64,000 nucleotides of DNA from Echria macrotheca. Lineage: Eukaryota > Ascomycota > Sordariomycetes > Sordariales > Schizotheciaceae. The stretch's first letter is position 1. The number at the start of each line of letters is the position of its first letter. The stretch spans positions 1,426,001 to 1,490,000 of the forward strand of contig MU839828.1 in the NCBI GenBank assembly GCA_030411725.1, read 5' to 3'. Position numbers and translations under genes: made by a program. Below the pieces are notes generated by a model, which saw nothing but the letters and a program-made list of their open reading frames with translations, searched no databases and had not been told where the DNA came from. This document shows, piece by piece, positions 10,901 through 22,789 of this stretch.

Positions 10901-12345
10901 TGCACGAGTTGCAGAATATAGCGCTGGATTTGAGTTGGGTGAATAGCTTAGAGCGTAGATTATCTGCAGCGTGTTGAGCGTTCGTTCGTCTATATATGAA
11001 CTCTTTGAGCGGGACCGTGTTGTGTTCTGGTGGAGTGTGCGAAGACTTGAAGCAGCTGAAGAGAAAAGCGAACGAACGTGGCTCTAGTTCCACATTGGTC
11101 CCCAGTCCCCGCTCAAGCTACATTGCATAGATCTTCTCCCCGGGATTCAAGAGCGCATGGTAGTCCCGAGCACAATGCAGACTAGCGGAGTATATTCCGA
11201 CGTGTATGTCTTCCACATGAAGCAAGCAAGGAAGACAATAGACGGGTGTTTCGGTCTCTGCCTGGCAGGATGAATGGATATCAGATATCTGAACCCTAAG
11301 CATACGAGACAACAGCCTTCCATGGTCGATATGGGGAGTAAGTAACAAACAGACGCTCCTCTCCTTATATCGTCCTGCCTGTACGTAATCCCGCCCGCCG
11401 CCCCCCCACACACACAAGAGAATCCCGCCTGCTCGCCTGGCGCATTATTACACAGTAGTTGCCTGCTGTACTCCATAATCTACCTATGTATTGTAGGTAT
11501 ATCTTCAAAACTTGTATGCGTGCTCGCCTTCTCCTCCGACTTCTTCACCCCGACGATGGGCCTGGGGTGTGCTTGTGCTTGTGCTTGGAGGCAAAAATAC
11601 GCAATACCTGTCAGAACCTGGAACAAGACTCCGTAAACCGTAGTCTCGGGTATAAACCGAAAACATGAGATAAAAATAAAATAAAATAGGTTGCCTTTCA
11701 CACACCCACCATCTATCTAGAATACGCGCCTATCCAAACCGAATTCATCAAATCTTGTCCTTGTCCTGCAGGTATCATCCTTCATCCATCAATCCTCAGT
11801 AGTTACTCTCGCTTCTTGTTCTTGTCCCGTCAACACATTGCCAATCCCTTATACCCCAGCCCCCTCCTCTTGTGTGCACCGTTTGTATCCCTTATCCCCT
11901 CCAGGAAGGCCTAAAAGCCCAAGGAAATATCACAGTAAAGAATTGAACTCCTTCGCGCCCCCCTTTCCTCTCTCTCTCTCTCTCTCTTTGTATCACCCGT
12001 ACCCGTACCCGTACCCACACGACTTCTCTCATTTGTTCTCTCGAGCAACTTTTCGAGCCCGCAACTGTAACTGTCAACTGTAATGTTAGCGAAACTGTAC
12101 AACTAGTTGTTTAGACCTCGTCGAGTTACGTACCATAGCCCTTGCGGGTTTGCAATTGGTCAAGACGCCTGCCATCCAGCCTGCTGGTAACATGACCCGT
12201 CATGGCCGCCTTTATCTTTGCGCCCTCAGAGAAAACACACGTAACCGGCCATCACACCGCCTTCCCCTCTACCCAGTATCCAATACCACAACACAGACAC
12301 ACACCTACGTATCCAAAAACAGCGAGCGAATATGTTGCATCAGTC
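10901..12345. other. Intergenic region between convergent genes
   Basis: The 3' ends of the TPR-like gene (plus) and the Zn2Cys6 gene (minus) face each other here, so this DNA should hold both terminators. It has an ACACAC run near 11407-11416 and a CT/hexamer repeat at 11968-12016. No coding signal is seen. Confidence 0.6.
11968..12016. repeat. (CT)n microsatellite followed by ACCCGT hexamer repeat
   Basis: About ten CT units (11968-11987) are followed, after TTGTATC, by almost four copies of ACCCGT (11995-12016). This is simple-sequence DNA in a convergent intergenic region and likely polymorphic. The hexamer differs from the fungal telomere unit TTAGGG/CCCTAA. Confidence 0.85.
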
Positions 12346-15300
12346 TCACCCCCACCGAACAGGATTAACAGCGGGAGCCCCCAGATTCATCCCACCCGAC
12401 AGAATAGCATCAATGTCAGCCATGCCCTCCTCTTCCAAAAAGTTCGAAAGTTCCACTTGCTGCTCCTGGCTCAGACTGCCTTGCCTGGCAAACTGATAAC
12501 CACCCCCAAAAGAAGGACCCGCAAATAGATCAAAGCTAGAGTCAAACCGCCCTCCCGCCCCAACAGGCATCCCACCGCGGTTCCCTCCACCGTAGCCACC
12601 GTTACTACTCAGCCCCAGCCCGACAAACGGCGTCAACATGTCACCGTCACTAAAGCTCGCGTGCATCCCAGAAGAAAAGTTTGGCGGAGGACCCAGGAGG
12701 TTGGTAACATTGTTCCAGTCATAGATGGGGGGAGGACCGCCCGACGGCTGTTGGTTGGCGAAGGACACCTTTCGAGGGGGCGGGGGAGGAGGCATATCTT
12801 GCTGGATTTGACCCGCCGAATGTGGCGAGAGCATCGCTGGCTCGAACTTGATACTTGGAGGCGGAACAGGGCTGGGCTGCAGGGATGTCGGCACGGGACT
12901 CGCACGCGGCATCACTGGTGTCGGAGTACCACTTGCCGTGGTCAACCCGGGCATCGGCAAAGATGGCGACAGATCGCGGAGACCGTACTGTGAAGGCGGT
13001 GCGAGCGATTCTGGCGGTGTTGGCAGCGTGGTCGGCATCGAATCCTGGCCAGGTACGTATTCGTTCTTAAATAGTGTTGCCGGTGGTGTTGACTCGTCCC
13101 TCTGGTCCTGTGAATGGTCGTTGTTGTCATGAGTGAAGTCGGGAGGGAAGTACGATCCTCTTCGCTCGTACGGGTTGGCCGTAGTTGGATTGTGGAAGAT
13201 CGAGTTCGAACGGAAGGACGGCCCCGTGAACGCCGGAGGACTTGCCTCAAACGTGTAGTGCGTCGACATCTCTTCGGGGGTGGCGCCAAACACGTTGCTA
13301 AAAGGCGAGTGGAACTGTACCGGTTGCTGTGAATATCCTTGATGTGAAGGGGTCGTTGTGGAATCCGAGTCCGGACTACTGGCGTCAAGCGATTTCGGAG
13401 TTCCAAGTGAATCCTGCCCAGCATATGGGGCGGGCGGCGTCTGCGCCTCCTCGGGCTCCTTTCGATGGTAGCTTTGAGAAAAGGCCTTTGCAAAGACCGA
13501 GTAGAGCTGGGCCGCTGATGAAGCCCCCGGCCACCGCTCTGAGCATAGCTCGACAATCTCGATGCCAAGGTGGACGAGCTTCTCGAAATCTTCCTGCGTG
13601 TGCTCGGCACGGACCTCCGCGTTGGTGATGCTCCAGAGCAACGCGTTCAGCGAGAGATAAACGGTAAGCAGGAACACCCAGGTGATGTCGATCGCCTTGT
13701 TCTTCACCTGCCGGTTTGCGAGGTTGATGATCTGATGGGCGGCTTCGAAGCACTTCAGCGCCGATTTCCCGCTCGGCTTGGGGACCCGTGGCGAAGGCCG
13801 GTGCACCATAACTGTCATGGAATGATAGCGGCCAGTAAACCTGCCGCAGTTAGGAAACGTGTACATCAATACTTGGGTTGTGGCTTACCATGGCTTAGCC
13901 CACTCGGGCTTCACAGGAGACGATTCCAGCCAGTCGTCCATCTTCTGCTTGATCGAAGAGAACCACGGATGATCGTCAGCGAAGGGCTCTCGAGTCTGCA
14001 CTTTGTTTTGGTCAGTTGGCACCGTAGGCTGCTCTTCGTAAAGAACCCGGCGGATCTCGGCTTGAAGCAGCCTCATCTTGTAAAAGTGTATCGCGACCGC
14101 TTTGGTCTCAGACTTGGGGCCGGGGACAATGCCATCTGGTGTGATATCCTCATCGCGCGCAGTGTCGAAGAACTCGACATCCACGACATCATCGGTTTTC
14201 GAAAGCCCACTGGGCCGACCCATGATATGAGCAAGACCCAGCTCGTTCGCTGTCACGATCCAGCTAAGTCTCCTCCGCAAGTCGATCATCCGAGCGTCTG
14301 AGGTACCGAGAGCAATGGTTTTCTCGTCCAGTATTCCAATTTGCTGGGAAATCTTGACAGCAATCCCAACCATGTAGTAGACCGGCGTCCTGATGGGGGT
14401 TAGCAGCGAGTACTGGCCGACCAACACAAGACACTGCAGCGTCTTCAGGTCCTGGGATGCCACGACATCTTCGAAATACTGCATCGCAGCAAGGTAGTAG
14501 CTGTCCGCCAGACCGGCCCAGGTGGGATCCAATTTTTGCAGGCTGATAGCGACCACCATGCGCACGACAAAATTCTTGTAGGGATCCGTATCGCCGTCAA
14601 ATACAGCCTCGACGTCATCCAACAGCATCTTTTCGTGCAACACGGGCGAGAAAATCTGAGCTGTTGGGCAGTTCAGCAGCAGTCCCCGGGAAAAAAACAT
14701 TTCAGAACGAACGTACCTCGCTGGTGGAACAGATCGAGCAGTCTGTCCACCACAACTCTGCTCGGGAACCCCTCGGCAGCGACCTCACTCATCATGGGGT
14801 AGCTCTTTTTCCTTCCAGAGGGCCCGCTAATACTGCCCGATGTCTCGACCACACTCTGCATCCGATTCGCCTTCTCCTGTCGTCTGTGGAGCACCTCGGG
14901 GACGAGATCGCAGATCCTCCTAGCCTCAGAATATCGCATGGCCTCGTCCATCAGTAACCTGGTCATGGCGATCCCACTGCTCGGGCCCAGATAGCGCGGC
15001 ACCTCGTCTCTCATGTGTAGGTGTACAAGGCCGCCAGGCATGGGCACTTTGGCCCGGATATTGGCTTCTTCGGCCGTGTCGACATCGTCGTCGGTGTACT
15101 TCTTGAGCTGGTCCTCAAGCTCCTTGACCCTGGTCTGCAGGTGCACAATATAGTTCCGGTTGATCTTCTGGTTTCTCGCCGAATCGTGGTATTCGCAGGT
15201 CGCGTCGGAGCGTTGGCACGGGCGGCAGCGGGGTAGGGCAGGATCGCATCGCGTTTTCCTCTGAGGTCGGACAAGTTAGATATGCCCAAAGAAGGCTTCT

Positions 15301-15517
15301 GACTGCTCACATTTCGACAACGCACACACGCCGTCAAGGTATATGTGGAGTGGAAGGGTCCATGGCTATCAAGGTCCTGGCGGGGGCGGGGCGCTGGGAT
15401 GGGAGGCTGTCGCGGAGCAACAAACGTATACGGATACTGGACCGATCTCGGGTCGAGCGATCCCACTCCCTGCCGGAGGACCGATGCGCCATGGCGGAGG
15501 ACCGATGCGGCATCCAT
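12346..15517 (-). CDS. Zn2Cys6 transcription factor with fungal-specific TF domain
   Basis: The model is complement(join(12346..13840, 13889..14660, 14717..15260, 15311..15517)), 1005 residues, with introns of 50, 56 and 48 bp (GTGAGC/CAG, GTACGT/CAG, GTAAGC/CAG, the last with a CTAAC branch). Residues 64-91 form a canonical binuclear cluster, C-x2-C-x6-C-x6-C-x2-C-x6-C, with the first intron falling between the second and third cysteines. A coiled coil follows directly (LQTRVKELEDQLKKY), the usual dimerisation element. The middle part (segments DPYKNFVVRMVVAISLQKLD, LKTLQCLVLVGQYSLLTP and SWIVTANELGLAHIMGRPSG) is the fungal-specific transcription factor domain. The last 250 residues are Pro/Ser/Gly-rich and disordered, a likely activation region. 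It is a nuclear DNA-binding protein; the target genes are unknown. Confidence 0.9.
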
Positions 15518-16938
15518 GTGCCCGTTGATCGGCTCGCGACGCGCTTCAGGTTCGGGATATCACAGCATTCGTCTGCAGTCCGGTCCACGAGAGCCTCGCA
15601 GACTCTGTCGCTGCGGGGATTGGCGACACACCGACCTCCGCGCTTCGAGAATTGAACGGCCCGCGGGGACCAAAGAGACAGCAGGTGCCAAGCTTACTGT
15701 CTGGGCATAAAAATGAGAGACGATGATATCATGAATTGCCAGAATTCGGGTAAGAATACTGCTTCAAAAGTTGGGGGCCATCTTGTGCATGGAACATTGG
15801 GCCCTCTTGGAGGAGGAGGGCAGAAGCAGCGCAGCGCTGACAGGCTGTTAAGACGAACCTTCTCATCCAACGCTAACGTTAACTCGAGCTTCTTCACGCG
15901 CCGCAGCGGTTGGCAGCTTGCGCACGGCCCACCGCAGGCGTCTAGACCCAAACTCCCACGCACCAACGGGCAACTTTGGATCCACCTGGTTGAAATCTTC
16001 CCCAACAAGTCGAACCAGAGGAAGCAATCACAGCAGACACGCCATGGCGCTGAGACATAGCCATTCCGGCGTCATGCGCAGGTCGCCTTCGCAAGCACCC
16101 CTTAAGGAGAGTCAGTCTCCTCAGGTCCGAAGGGACTCGTACCGGGTTCGGGATGAGGGGTTATTGTTTGGAGGCCCTAGGAGGCCTGCTGTCTCAGCTC
16201 GTCAGCTCGTCCCCACAGCGTCATAAGGCGAGAGACAGGGTCCGCGGGAGCAGCCTCCGCTTCAGCGCAGAAGTACCGCTAAACAGGTGGCCCTCGTGCC
16301 ATGCCCCTTTTTTTCTCGGCTTGCGTTCCTTCTTCAGCGAAAACTAGCTGTCCCTTCAAGGTAAAGCTCGCAATTGGATATGCTGGTTTTTCAGACGGCA
16401 CGCATGTTTTGTTCATCACCTGATGGACGATAAGAAGATTGTGACAGTTATTCTGTCCACGGCACCGCCCGCCGGATTTGTGCACAGGAAGAAGCGGTCG
16501 AGTTATCAGTCACCCTGATTACCCCACTCGAATTGCTTGTCACTTCTGACGGGCAACCCTATCAATCTGTCAACGTCCGTCGTCTGAATCAAGGTCCAGC
16601 AAGCCTCACGCTCCGTCCGTATGTCGCATGCCTATAGCCGCCGTTGAGATTGTATCGTCGCACACAACAGACGCTAGTGGTACCTTGTTTGCTTGTCAAG
16701 TTTGATCAGAGGCCTGCGCCTCGTCCAGCGTTGGTTCCCACGAAGTCGCTATCAGCCGATGCCAACTCAGCTGTGTCGATTCAGCTCATACTCAAAACCG
16801 CTTCATCGGGGCGTGCATAACTCATGCAGGCGATATATTTGTGATCTCAAAAGCTTGGTTCATTGTTCTCGCGCATCGAGTCAACTCTAGCTTGGTGCAT
16901 CGAGGACAACCCCCCCGTCAGTCGCAAAGTGGGTCGCG
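15518..16938. other. Divergent intergenic region between two Zn2Cys6 genes
   Basis: About 1.4 kb shared by two divergently transcribed regulator genes, so it should contain both promoters and may coordinate them. The open frames on both strands do not look like conserved protein. No clear TATA box was found at the usual distance from either ATG. Confidence 0.55.
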
Positions 16939-19123
16939 ATGACCCGACGCAACAGTCTTCTGGGCAACATCAGGCTCAAGGTCTCCCGGCCTGTGTCTGC
17001 CTGTTTACGATGTGAGTTTGTCAGTGTGGACATGGCTGTTTTGGTCAGAGCTGATGGTCAACGTCTCAGGTCGCACAGCTAAGGTCAAGGTGAGAGAGAG
17101 ACGCAGATGTGACATGTCGTCTCCTCGTCCCATCACTAACACCAAGCAGTGCGATGGCAAGCTCCCAGCATGTACGGCCTGTGAGAAAGCCAACCGGCAG
17201 CAGGACTGCTCTTTGGCAACCGAGGCCAACAAGGAAGGCAGAGAGAGAAAGTAAGACTTGACCCACCCCAACATCCAGCCTGATCTAACGCTGGCATACA
17301 GCTACGTCGCGGCACTTGAGGCGAGGAAAGAACAGCTAGAAAGACATCTAGCCTATGCTCAGTCTCGCAAAGCTTCGATAGCTCAGCGTGAGACCGAAGA
17401 CCCGGCGAGCATCATGCCGTCGACAGATGCCAATGGACGAAAAACCTCGCTCGATACCATCAGGGAAGCAATGCTCCAGAAAGCCTCCCGTAAGAGGGAG
17501 AACTCGGACGTAAACACTTTGGTGTCGGAATTCGGCTACATGTAAGCTCCTTCTGGGACATTTTATTCTCAAGCTAATGCTCGGCAGGTCCATAAACGCT
17601 GCGGCCGGTGGCTTGGATGCGACGGACTCTTCATCTGATGATATGACATTCGCCAAACTGGTTCTCGCCGTCGCAAGTAACGATCCACTGCCCACTCCCA
17701 CAACAAGTAGGTGGCCGGCAGAGCCAACTGCTCGGACATTGGTTGAGAAGTATCTCGATAACATCTACCCGCTCTACCCAATCCTCCCTGACGACTCTAT
17801 CAACGCACTCCTCACCAAGATTTACGAGCAGCCGGACACTGATGTTCAGGGAAGCGAGCGCTGGGTATTCTGGATGGTCCTCGCCATCGCATCCGCAGCA
17901 CAGAGCCGAAGCTCTGCGGACGACTATTACACGAACGCAGTCCAGTTCGTCTCCAGAGCCATGGCTTACGCGGATCGCGCGCTCGCCATCGGCACCAAAA
18001 CCCAGCTGCCGGCCCTGTTTCTGCTCACCCAGTATTCGATGCTCGACCCGGCCCATTTTGACAGCTGGCATCTGATGGGCTTCACCTGTCGCGTACTGGT
18101 CGATCTTGGCTTCCACCAGGATATCGTCAGGCCACACCCGGCCGAGCTTGACGTGCGACGGCGGACCTTCTACTCGATATATGCTTTGGATAGGTTGGTA
18201 ACATTCTGGTCATTCGGATTTTGCTAACATGCCACAGAGCCATAAGCATGGTGTATGCTCGGCCGTTCTCTTTCCCTGACCGTGCCATCTCGGTTGGACT
18301 GCCCAAACCACAACCACGCGAGTCCGATTATCTCTTCAAGCTTCGTCGGCTGCAGTCCGAGTGGTACCAAGCATTGGTTCAAAGCGGCAACGAGCCGATG
18401 CCAGATGCCGAGGATTACATCTGGACAAAATGTCAAGAGATGCGAAACTGGGCGCTGTCGCTTCCCCAAGACCTTCGTCCCAACATTCGGGAGATGCTGG
18501 ACTTGGATATCCACTACAGCTACGTGTATTGTCTGGCACCTCTGCCGAGGGCACCAAGCATCACACTCTACGCCAAGGCGCTCATCTTTGAGCACACTAT
18601 CTCCTTCATCACCAGCATCTATGCCATTGTTCATGACGCGAGGCGACCGCAGGCGTTTTACACATTTCATGACGCCCTGAGAGTCTATTTTATGGGTGCT
18701 CAGCTTGTCGTTGTCCTCCGGGAAGCGCAGGATGAGCTGCTCTCGGGCCAGCAAATCCCACCGCCGCTCATTGCGCCTTGGCAACCGGCGATACCACTTC
18801 CGCTACCTCCACCGGCCGAGGGCGTTGACCAGACGCTGAGAAGCCTTGAGGCCTTGGGTAAAGTTGAGGAAATTTTGAAGACATGGGGGTTGCGATGGGT
18901 GTACGCACAGGAGCTGCTCCAAGCATACGAGATGATGTCCAAGGACGTCATGGATGCACTGACTGCAAGAAACGAGTCTCTTGCAGTTAGCCACGAGCAG
19001 AATTCATTTGCTGGTAACCAGGATCAGGACCAATTTCCGGGCAACCACGATCAGGACTCATTTCCGGATAACCAGGAGCACAACTCATTCGCGGGGGCGG
19101 AGATGTTATCTCAGGGCCAATGA
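16939..19123 (+). CDS. Zn2Cys6 transcription factor encoded by six exons including a 20-nt microexon
   Basis: The model is join(16939..17011, 17070..17089, 17150..17250, 17302..17541, 17588..18193, 18238..19123), 641 residues. The splice sites are canonical (GTGAGT, GTGAGA, GTAAGA, GTAAGC, GTTGGT donors; AG acceptors), and several introns have CTAAC-type branches. Only this splicing rebuilds the cluster: C22-x2-C25-x6-C32-x6-C39-x2-C42-x8-C51, with residues between C25 and C32 coming from the 20-nt exon. RNYVAALEARKEQLERHL follows as a coiled coil. The fungal-specific TF domain covers about residues 170-400 (YLDNIYPLYPILP, LPALFLLTQYSMLDP, RRRTFYSIYALDRAISMVYA). The C-terminal tail holds three or four copies of an N-x-(D/E)-x-(D/N)-x-F-(P/A)-(G/D) motif. 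It is a nuclear regulator with unknown targets, divergent from the other Zn2Cys6 gene and upstream of an O-methyltransferase. Confidence 0.88.
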
Positions 19124-21083
19124 GGGGGAAAACTTGAAAGAATGGTCCTGGCGAGGCGGCTCGGACCCGGAACCTTGGAGACGGAGCTCGGAGAGTCTGG
19201 ATCCGGCAATTGGGTTCGATCCGAACGAACGGGTCGGGTCCGATTCTCTTGTTTCCTTTGTGTTGTTGATGTTGGTACTGTGGAGATTGCTGCGTAGGTT
19301 TGGCCAGATGATTTTTCAGGTCGAAGCAGCGTAGCGAAAGCGAGAGGACGTTGTCACAAAAGCGACAAGACAATTGGTCGGGTTAGAGTAAACTTCTTTG
19401 TCAGATAGCCGACGTGCCGGCTCGTGTTACACCGGAGACGGAAATACTTCCGCTTCCCCTACACAAGGTTTAATGCCTGGCTTTATGGCTGCTGCCTGCG
19501 GGATCGACCGTTGAATTCGCGTTACACGGCAGATGTGTCAGCCGGACGAAGCGCCGTTCTTCGTTTCGATTCTGGAGAATATACCCGTGCACGCAGCCTA
19601 CGGAAGAATCTTGGCATATATCCGGTGGGCTGGAAGGATTTCAACTTTCAGTGATAGATGCGTCTGATGCGGATATATATATTCAAAGCTGGGCAGGGAC
19701 AAACAAAGGTACCTACCTACCTACCTTGGGGACGGAGAAAGCAGAGCAGAATAGAGGTGTGGGGGACTGGCAGGGGAGTTAGTTGATCCGGGTTTAGTCA
19801 ACGATTTCCCGGGCTGGTTACCCGTCACCCGAGCGAAGCCGACTGGTGTGTTTCTGTTGTTTGCTACTACGGGCTGCAGATCATATAGTACCTTAGGTAG
19901 GTCTGGGAATACGAGTATCCACACACTCTCCCTCCCACACACCCGAGGATATACGCGGATACACGGATGTTGTTGGTGTTTGTCTGGTTTTGGGGGTGGG
20001 TGGGCGTGGGCGGGAATAGGAGGAGGAGGGGATGAAATATGTTCCCGCTGGGCTCCAACTCACTCATGGAGTCATGGGCTACATGGCCGGTTATGATAGC
20101 TTGGGGTCTCGTTGTTTTGCTTATCGTCTTTGTTTTCCCAGTGTCTGGTTTAACGTTTACCCATAGGAGGAGGGAACAACGCTACACGGTACTCGGTGGG
20201 AGACTGGAAGCAGTGTCACGGCGCGCATTTCAACTGATATTCTCGGGTCTGGGGTGTCTGAGTGACATCCGCCGCCCGTCTAAGAGACCCAGAGGACGAA
20301 TGGGATGGGGGTACCTTAGGACTAGGAGGATGTCCAGCCCTGGCTGCCCGGGTTCATCCACCCCTCAAAAGATAGGTATTTCAGTGCACCTCGCCGCAGG
20401 CCCGCATCAATCATTTTGATAATACATGCGCAGTCCCTAGCTGGGATATTAGCAACCGGAGCAAAGTTGGCGCTGTTGCTACCAAACCTGGACAAAAAGG
20501 ATGGACGTTTCTTTGGCGAGGTCTCTGGAATTTCATGTTGGGGGTGATGGCCCACGTCGTCTCAGATTTCCGCTTCTGAATCAATAGAGGCCGTCCGGGG
20601 GAGGTGCATTCAACATCGGGCGCGCCAAGTGACGGTCGGTCCCGGAGGCTGACCGCCGGCCACTGCATTGTTCCAGTCGTCTGCGTGTACATCCCGTTGA
20701 TCCATCCGCCGACATCGATCAGCGGCAACGACGTCGATAGATGTTCCAAGTCGCAATTGTGGCCCCCAACCCTTTCTATATTCCGCCCCGATCCTTCCAT
20801 ATCTAGGTCTAGGTACTTTTGGTTACACCACAGACACTACAAGCCGCAATTATACCCCCCCTGGTTCTTCTTTATCCTCCGGTGGTTCCTGTGCCTTGCT
20901 TGGATCCAGGGGAGGGGGCTCCTCGAGGGTGCGCCACTCGAGACACATAACTGGCTGGACTTCCCTCGAGTTTCTGCAGTCCACGGATCCGGCACTCTTG
21001 GTCTCCTGTGGTCAGCTCTAGACCATAGTTCCCATCACTTCTTAGAGACGTTGCATCTAGCAATCACAGGCCAGTTCGACACC
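19124..21083. other. Intergenic region with TACC/TAGG motifs
   Basis: About 2 kb upstream of the O-methyltransferase gene. It has a TACC tandem tract near 19709-19725 and CCTTAGGTAGGT near 19891-19902. An open frame continues upstream of the methyltransferase ATG to 20604, but its peptide is Trp/His/Pro-rich and unlike the family, so it is taken as leader. No gene is recognised. Confidence 0.55.
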
Positions 21084-22789
21084 ATGGCCCCCGGCACTGC
21101 ACCATTGCTCGGCTCCGAACCGGCGTTGCCCACCAACACCCCCTCTGCAGAGGCCGTAAAGGCTCTCCACGCGGTTCACGAGATTATTAGCAAGTTCTTC
21201 GCCAACGGCACCTCTTCCGGCCCCAACTCAAGCACCACCTCCGAACCCGGTCCGCTTAGCGAATCTAAGCCCCATGCTGATGCCGAAGTGCCGGCCACCC
21301 TCCGACCTGGGACACAGAATGGCCACTCGTCCGGTGCTAATGGCACGGCCAGAAGTCAAGAAGCCAATTCTAGCTCCCAAGAGTCCAACTCCAACATCAA
21401 CAAAATGAACGCTACTACCACATCTCCCAGTCCCAAGCCCGGCCCGGGTCCCAAGCTCGATCCGGAGCAGCTCCGGTCTCTGGCCGGGGTGATCAGCGAA
21501 AGCGTTGATATCGCCACCACCACCGACGGGCCCGAAGCCAAAGAGGCAGTCCGGAAGATGGCGGCAGCCTCGCAGTCGCTGTCCAACGCGCTCCGACCGC
21601 CGCCCGAGGCCATCATGGGCTGGTTCACCACAGCCAGCGTTGTCTCGGCCGTGCGCGTCTTCATGGCATGGGGCGTCTTCGACGAGATCCCCTCGGGGCC
21701 GCAGGGGATTTCGATAGACGAGCTAGCGCAAAAGGTCAAGACGCAGCCATCGCTGCTCGGTAGGTTTCCTTCCTCCCAACGTCCCCCCCTCACTAACACG
21801 GTGCCGGCCCAGTCCGTATATCGTCGATGCTCACCTCGGCCTCTATCCTGCGCCACATAATCCCCGCGACTACTACGCAAGACGAAAAAGCAGCCACCAG
21901 ACTGGCACACACGCCCACGTCGATGCTGCTGCGCGCCGGCCAGCCAATGGAAGCCATGTTTAAGGTCCTGTACACCAACATCGTCGAGGTATCAACAATA
22001 CTCCCGGACTACTTTGAAAAGTACGGCCGGACCGAACCGTTGGGTCCGGCCGAGATTCCCACGTCCTATCTCGCCGGCAAGCCGGAGCGGTCCTACTTTG
22101 AGCACATCGGCGCCGACCCGGACCGGCTCGCCAACTTCAACCGCGCCATGAGCATCACGCACCGCAACGTGCCCACGACGGGCGTGTACGACATGACAGA
22201 AGTCTGCCGCGCCGCCGCCGCAGAAGAGGTTGATGATGACGCACAGCGCACGCTCTGGGTCGACGTCGGCGGCGGCCTGGGCCACACGGTCAAGCTCTTT
22301 TGCGAGGAATACGGCCTCCCGCCGGCGCGGTGCATGGTGCAAGACCTGCCCGACGTGATCCGGGAGGCGGAGAAGCAGAACGCATCCGACGCTATCCTGC
22401 GACAAGTCCGTTTCGTTCCACTGGATTTTCACAAGGAGGGTCCAGTTCCCGGCGCGCTGCGGTATTACCTCCGCCATATACTCCGCGACTACTCGGATCC
22501 CATCGCCGTCGGGATCCTGCGGAATGTCGCCGGGGCTATGGTGGCCGTCCCCGACTCAAGGGTTCTGGTCGCTGAGCAGATATTGGATGCTGAGACGCAG
22601 GGGCCGGGAGTTTATGCTGCGTTCAAGGACTATACCATGCTTGCTATCGGCGGGAAGGAGAGGACGCTGGCTGGGTTTGAGGCGCTGGCAGAGGCCGCGG
22701 GGTTGCAGGTTTGTGGGGTGTGGAGGGATAATAAGGGGGGGACGGGGCATGGTGTTGTTGAGATGAAGGTGAGGCGCTCGGTGGACTAG
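21084..22789 (+). CDS. SAM-dependent O-methyltransferase (COMT-like, fungal)
   Basis: The model is join(21084..21759, 21813..22789), 550 residues; the intron (53 bp) has GTAGGT, CACTAAC and CCAG. The ATG lies in accATGg context. Residues 1-125 are a Ser/Thr/Pro-rich extension with a possible short helix (VKALHAVHEIISKFF). The winged-helix dimerisation region follows (AIMGWFTTASVVSAVRVFMAWGVFDEIP). The Rossmann domain shows motif I VDVGGGLGHTV (residues 375-385), the acidic loop VQDLPDVI and the catalytic-histidine segment RHILRDYSD (H447), with the usual DYTMLAIGGKERT near the C-terminus. The enzyme should transfer a methyl group from S-adenosylmethionine to a hydroxyl of a small, often polyketide or phenolic, substrate in the cytosol. 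The neighbouring Zn2Cys6 gene is a possible regulator. No backbone synthase is nearby, so the substrate is unknown. Confidence 0.88.

Noticed and set aside
20039..20419. Open frame with a hydrophobic segment (possible membrane protein)
   Set aside because: Single hydrophobic stretch in DNA rich in simple motifs, no orthologue-like sequence and a poor start context.
20604..21083. In-frame upstream extension of the O-methyltransferase
   Set aside because: The peptide is Trp/His/Pro-rich and unlike the family; the ATG at 21084 has a better context and sits at a sensible distance from the first domain.
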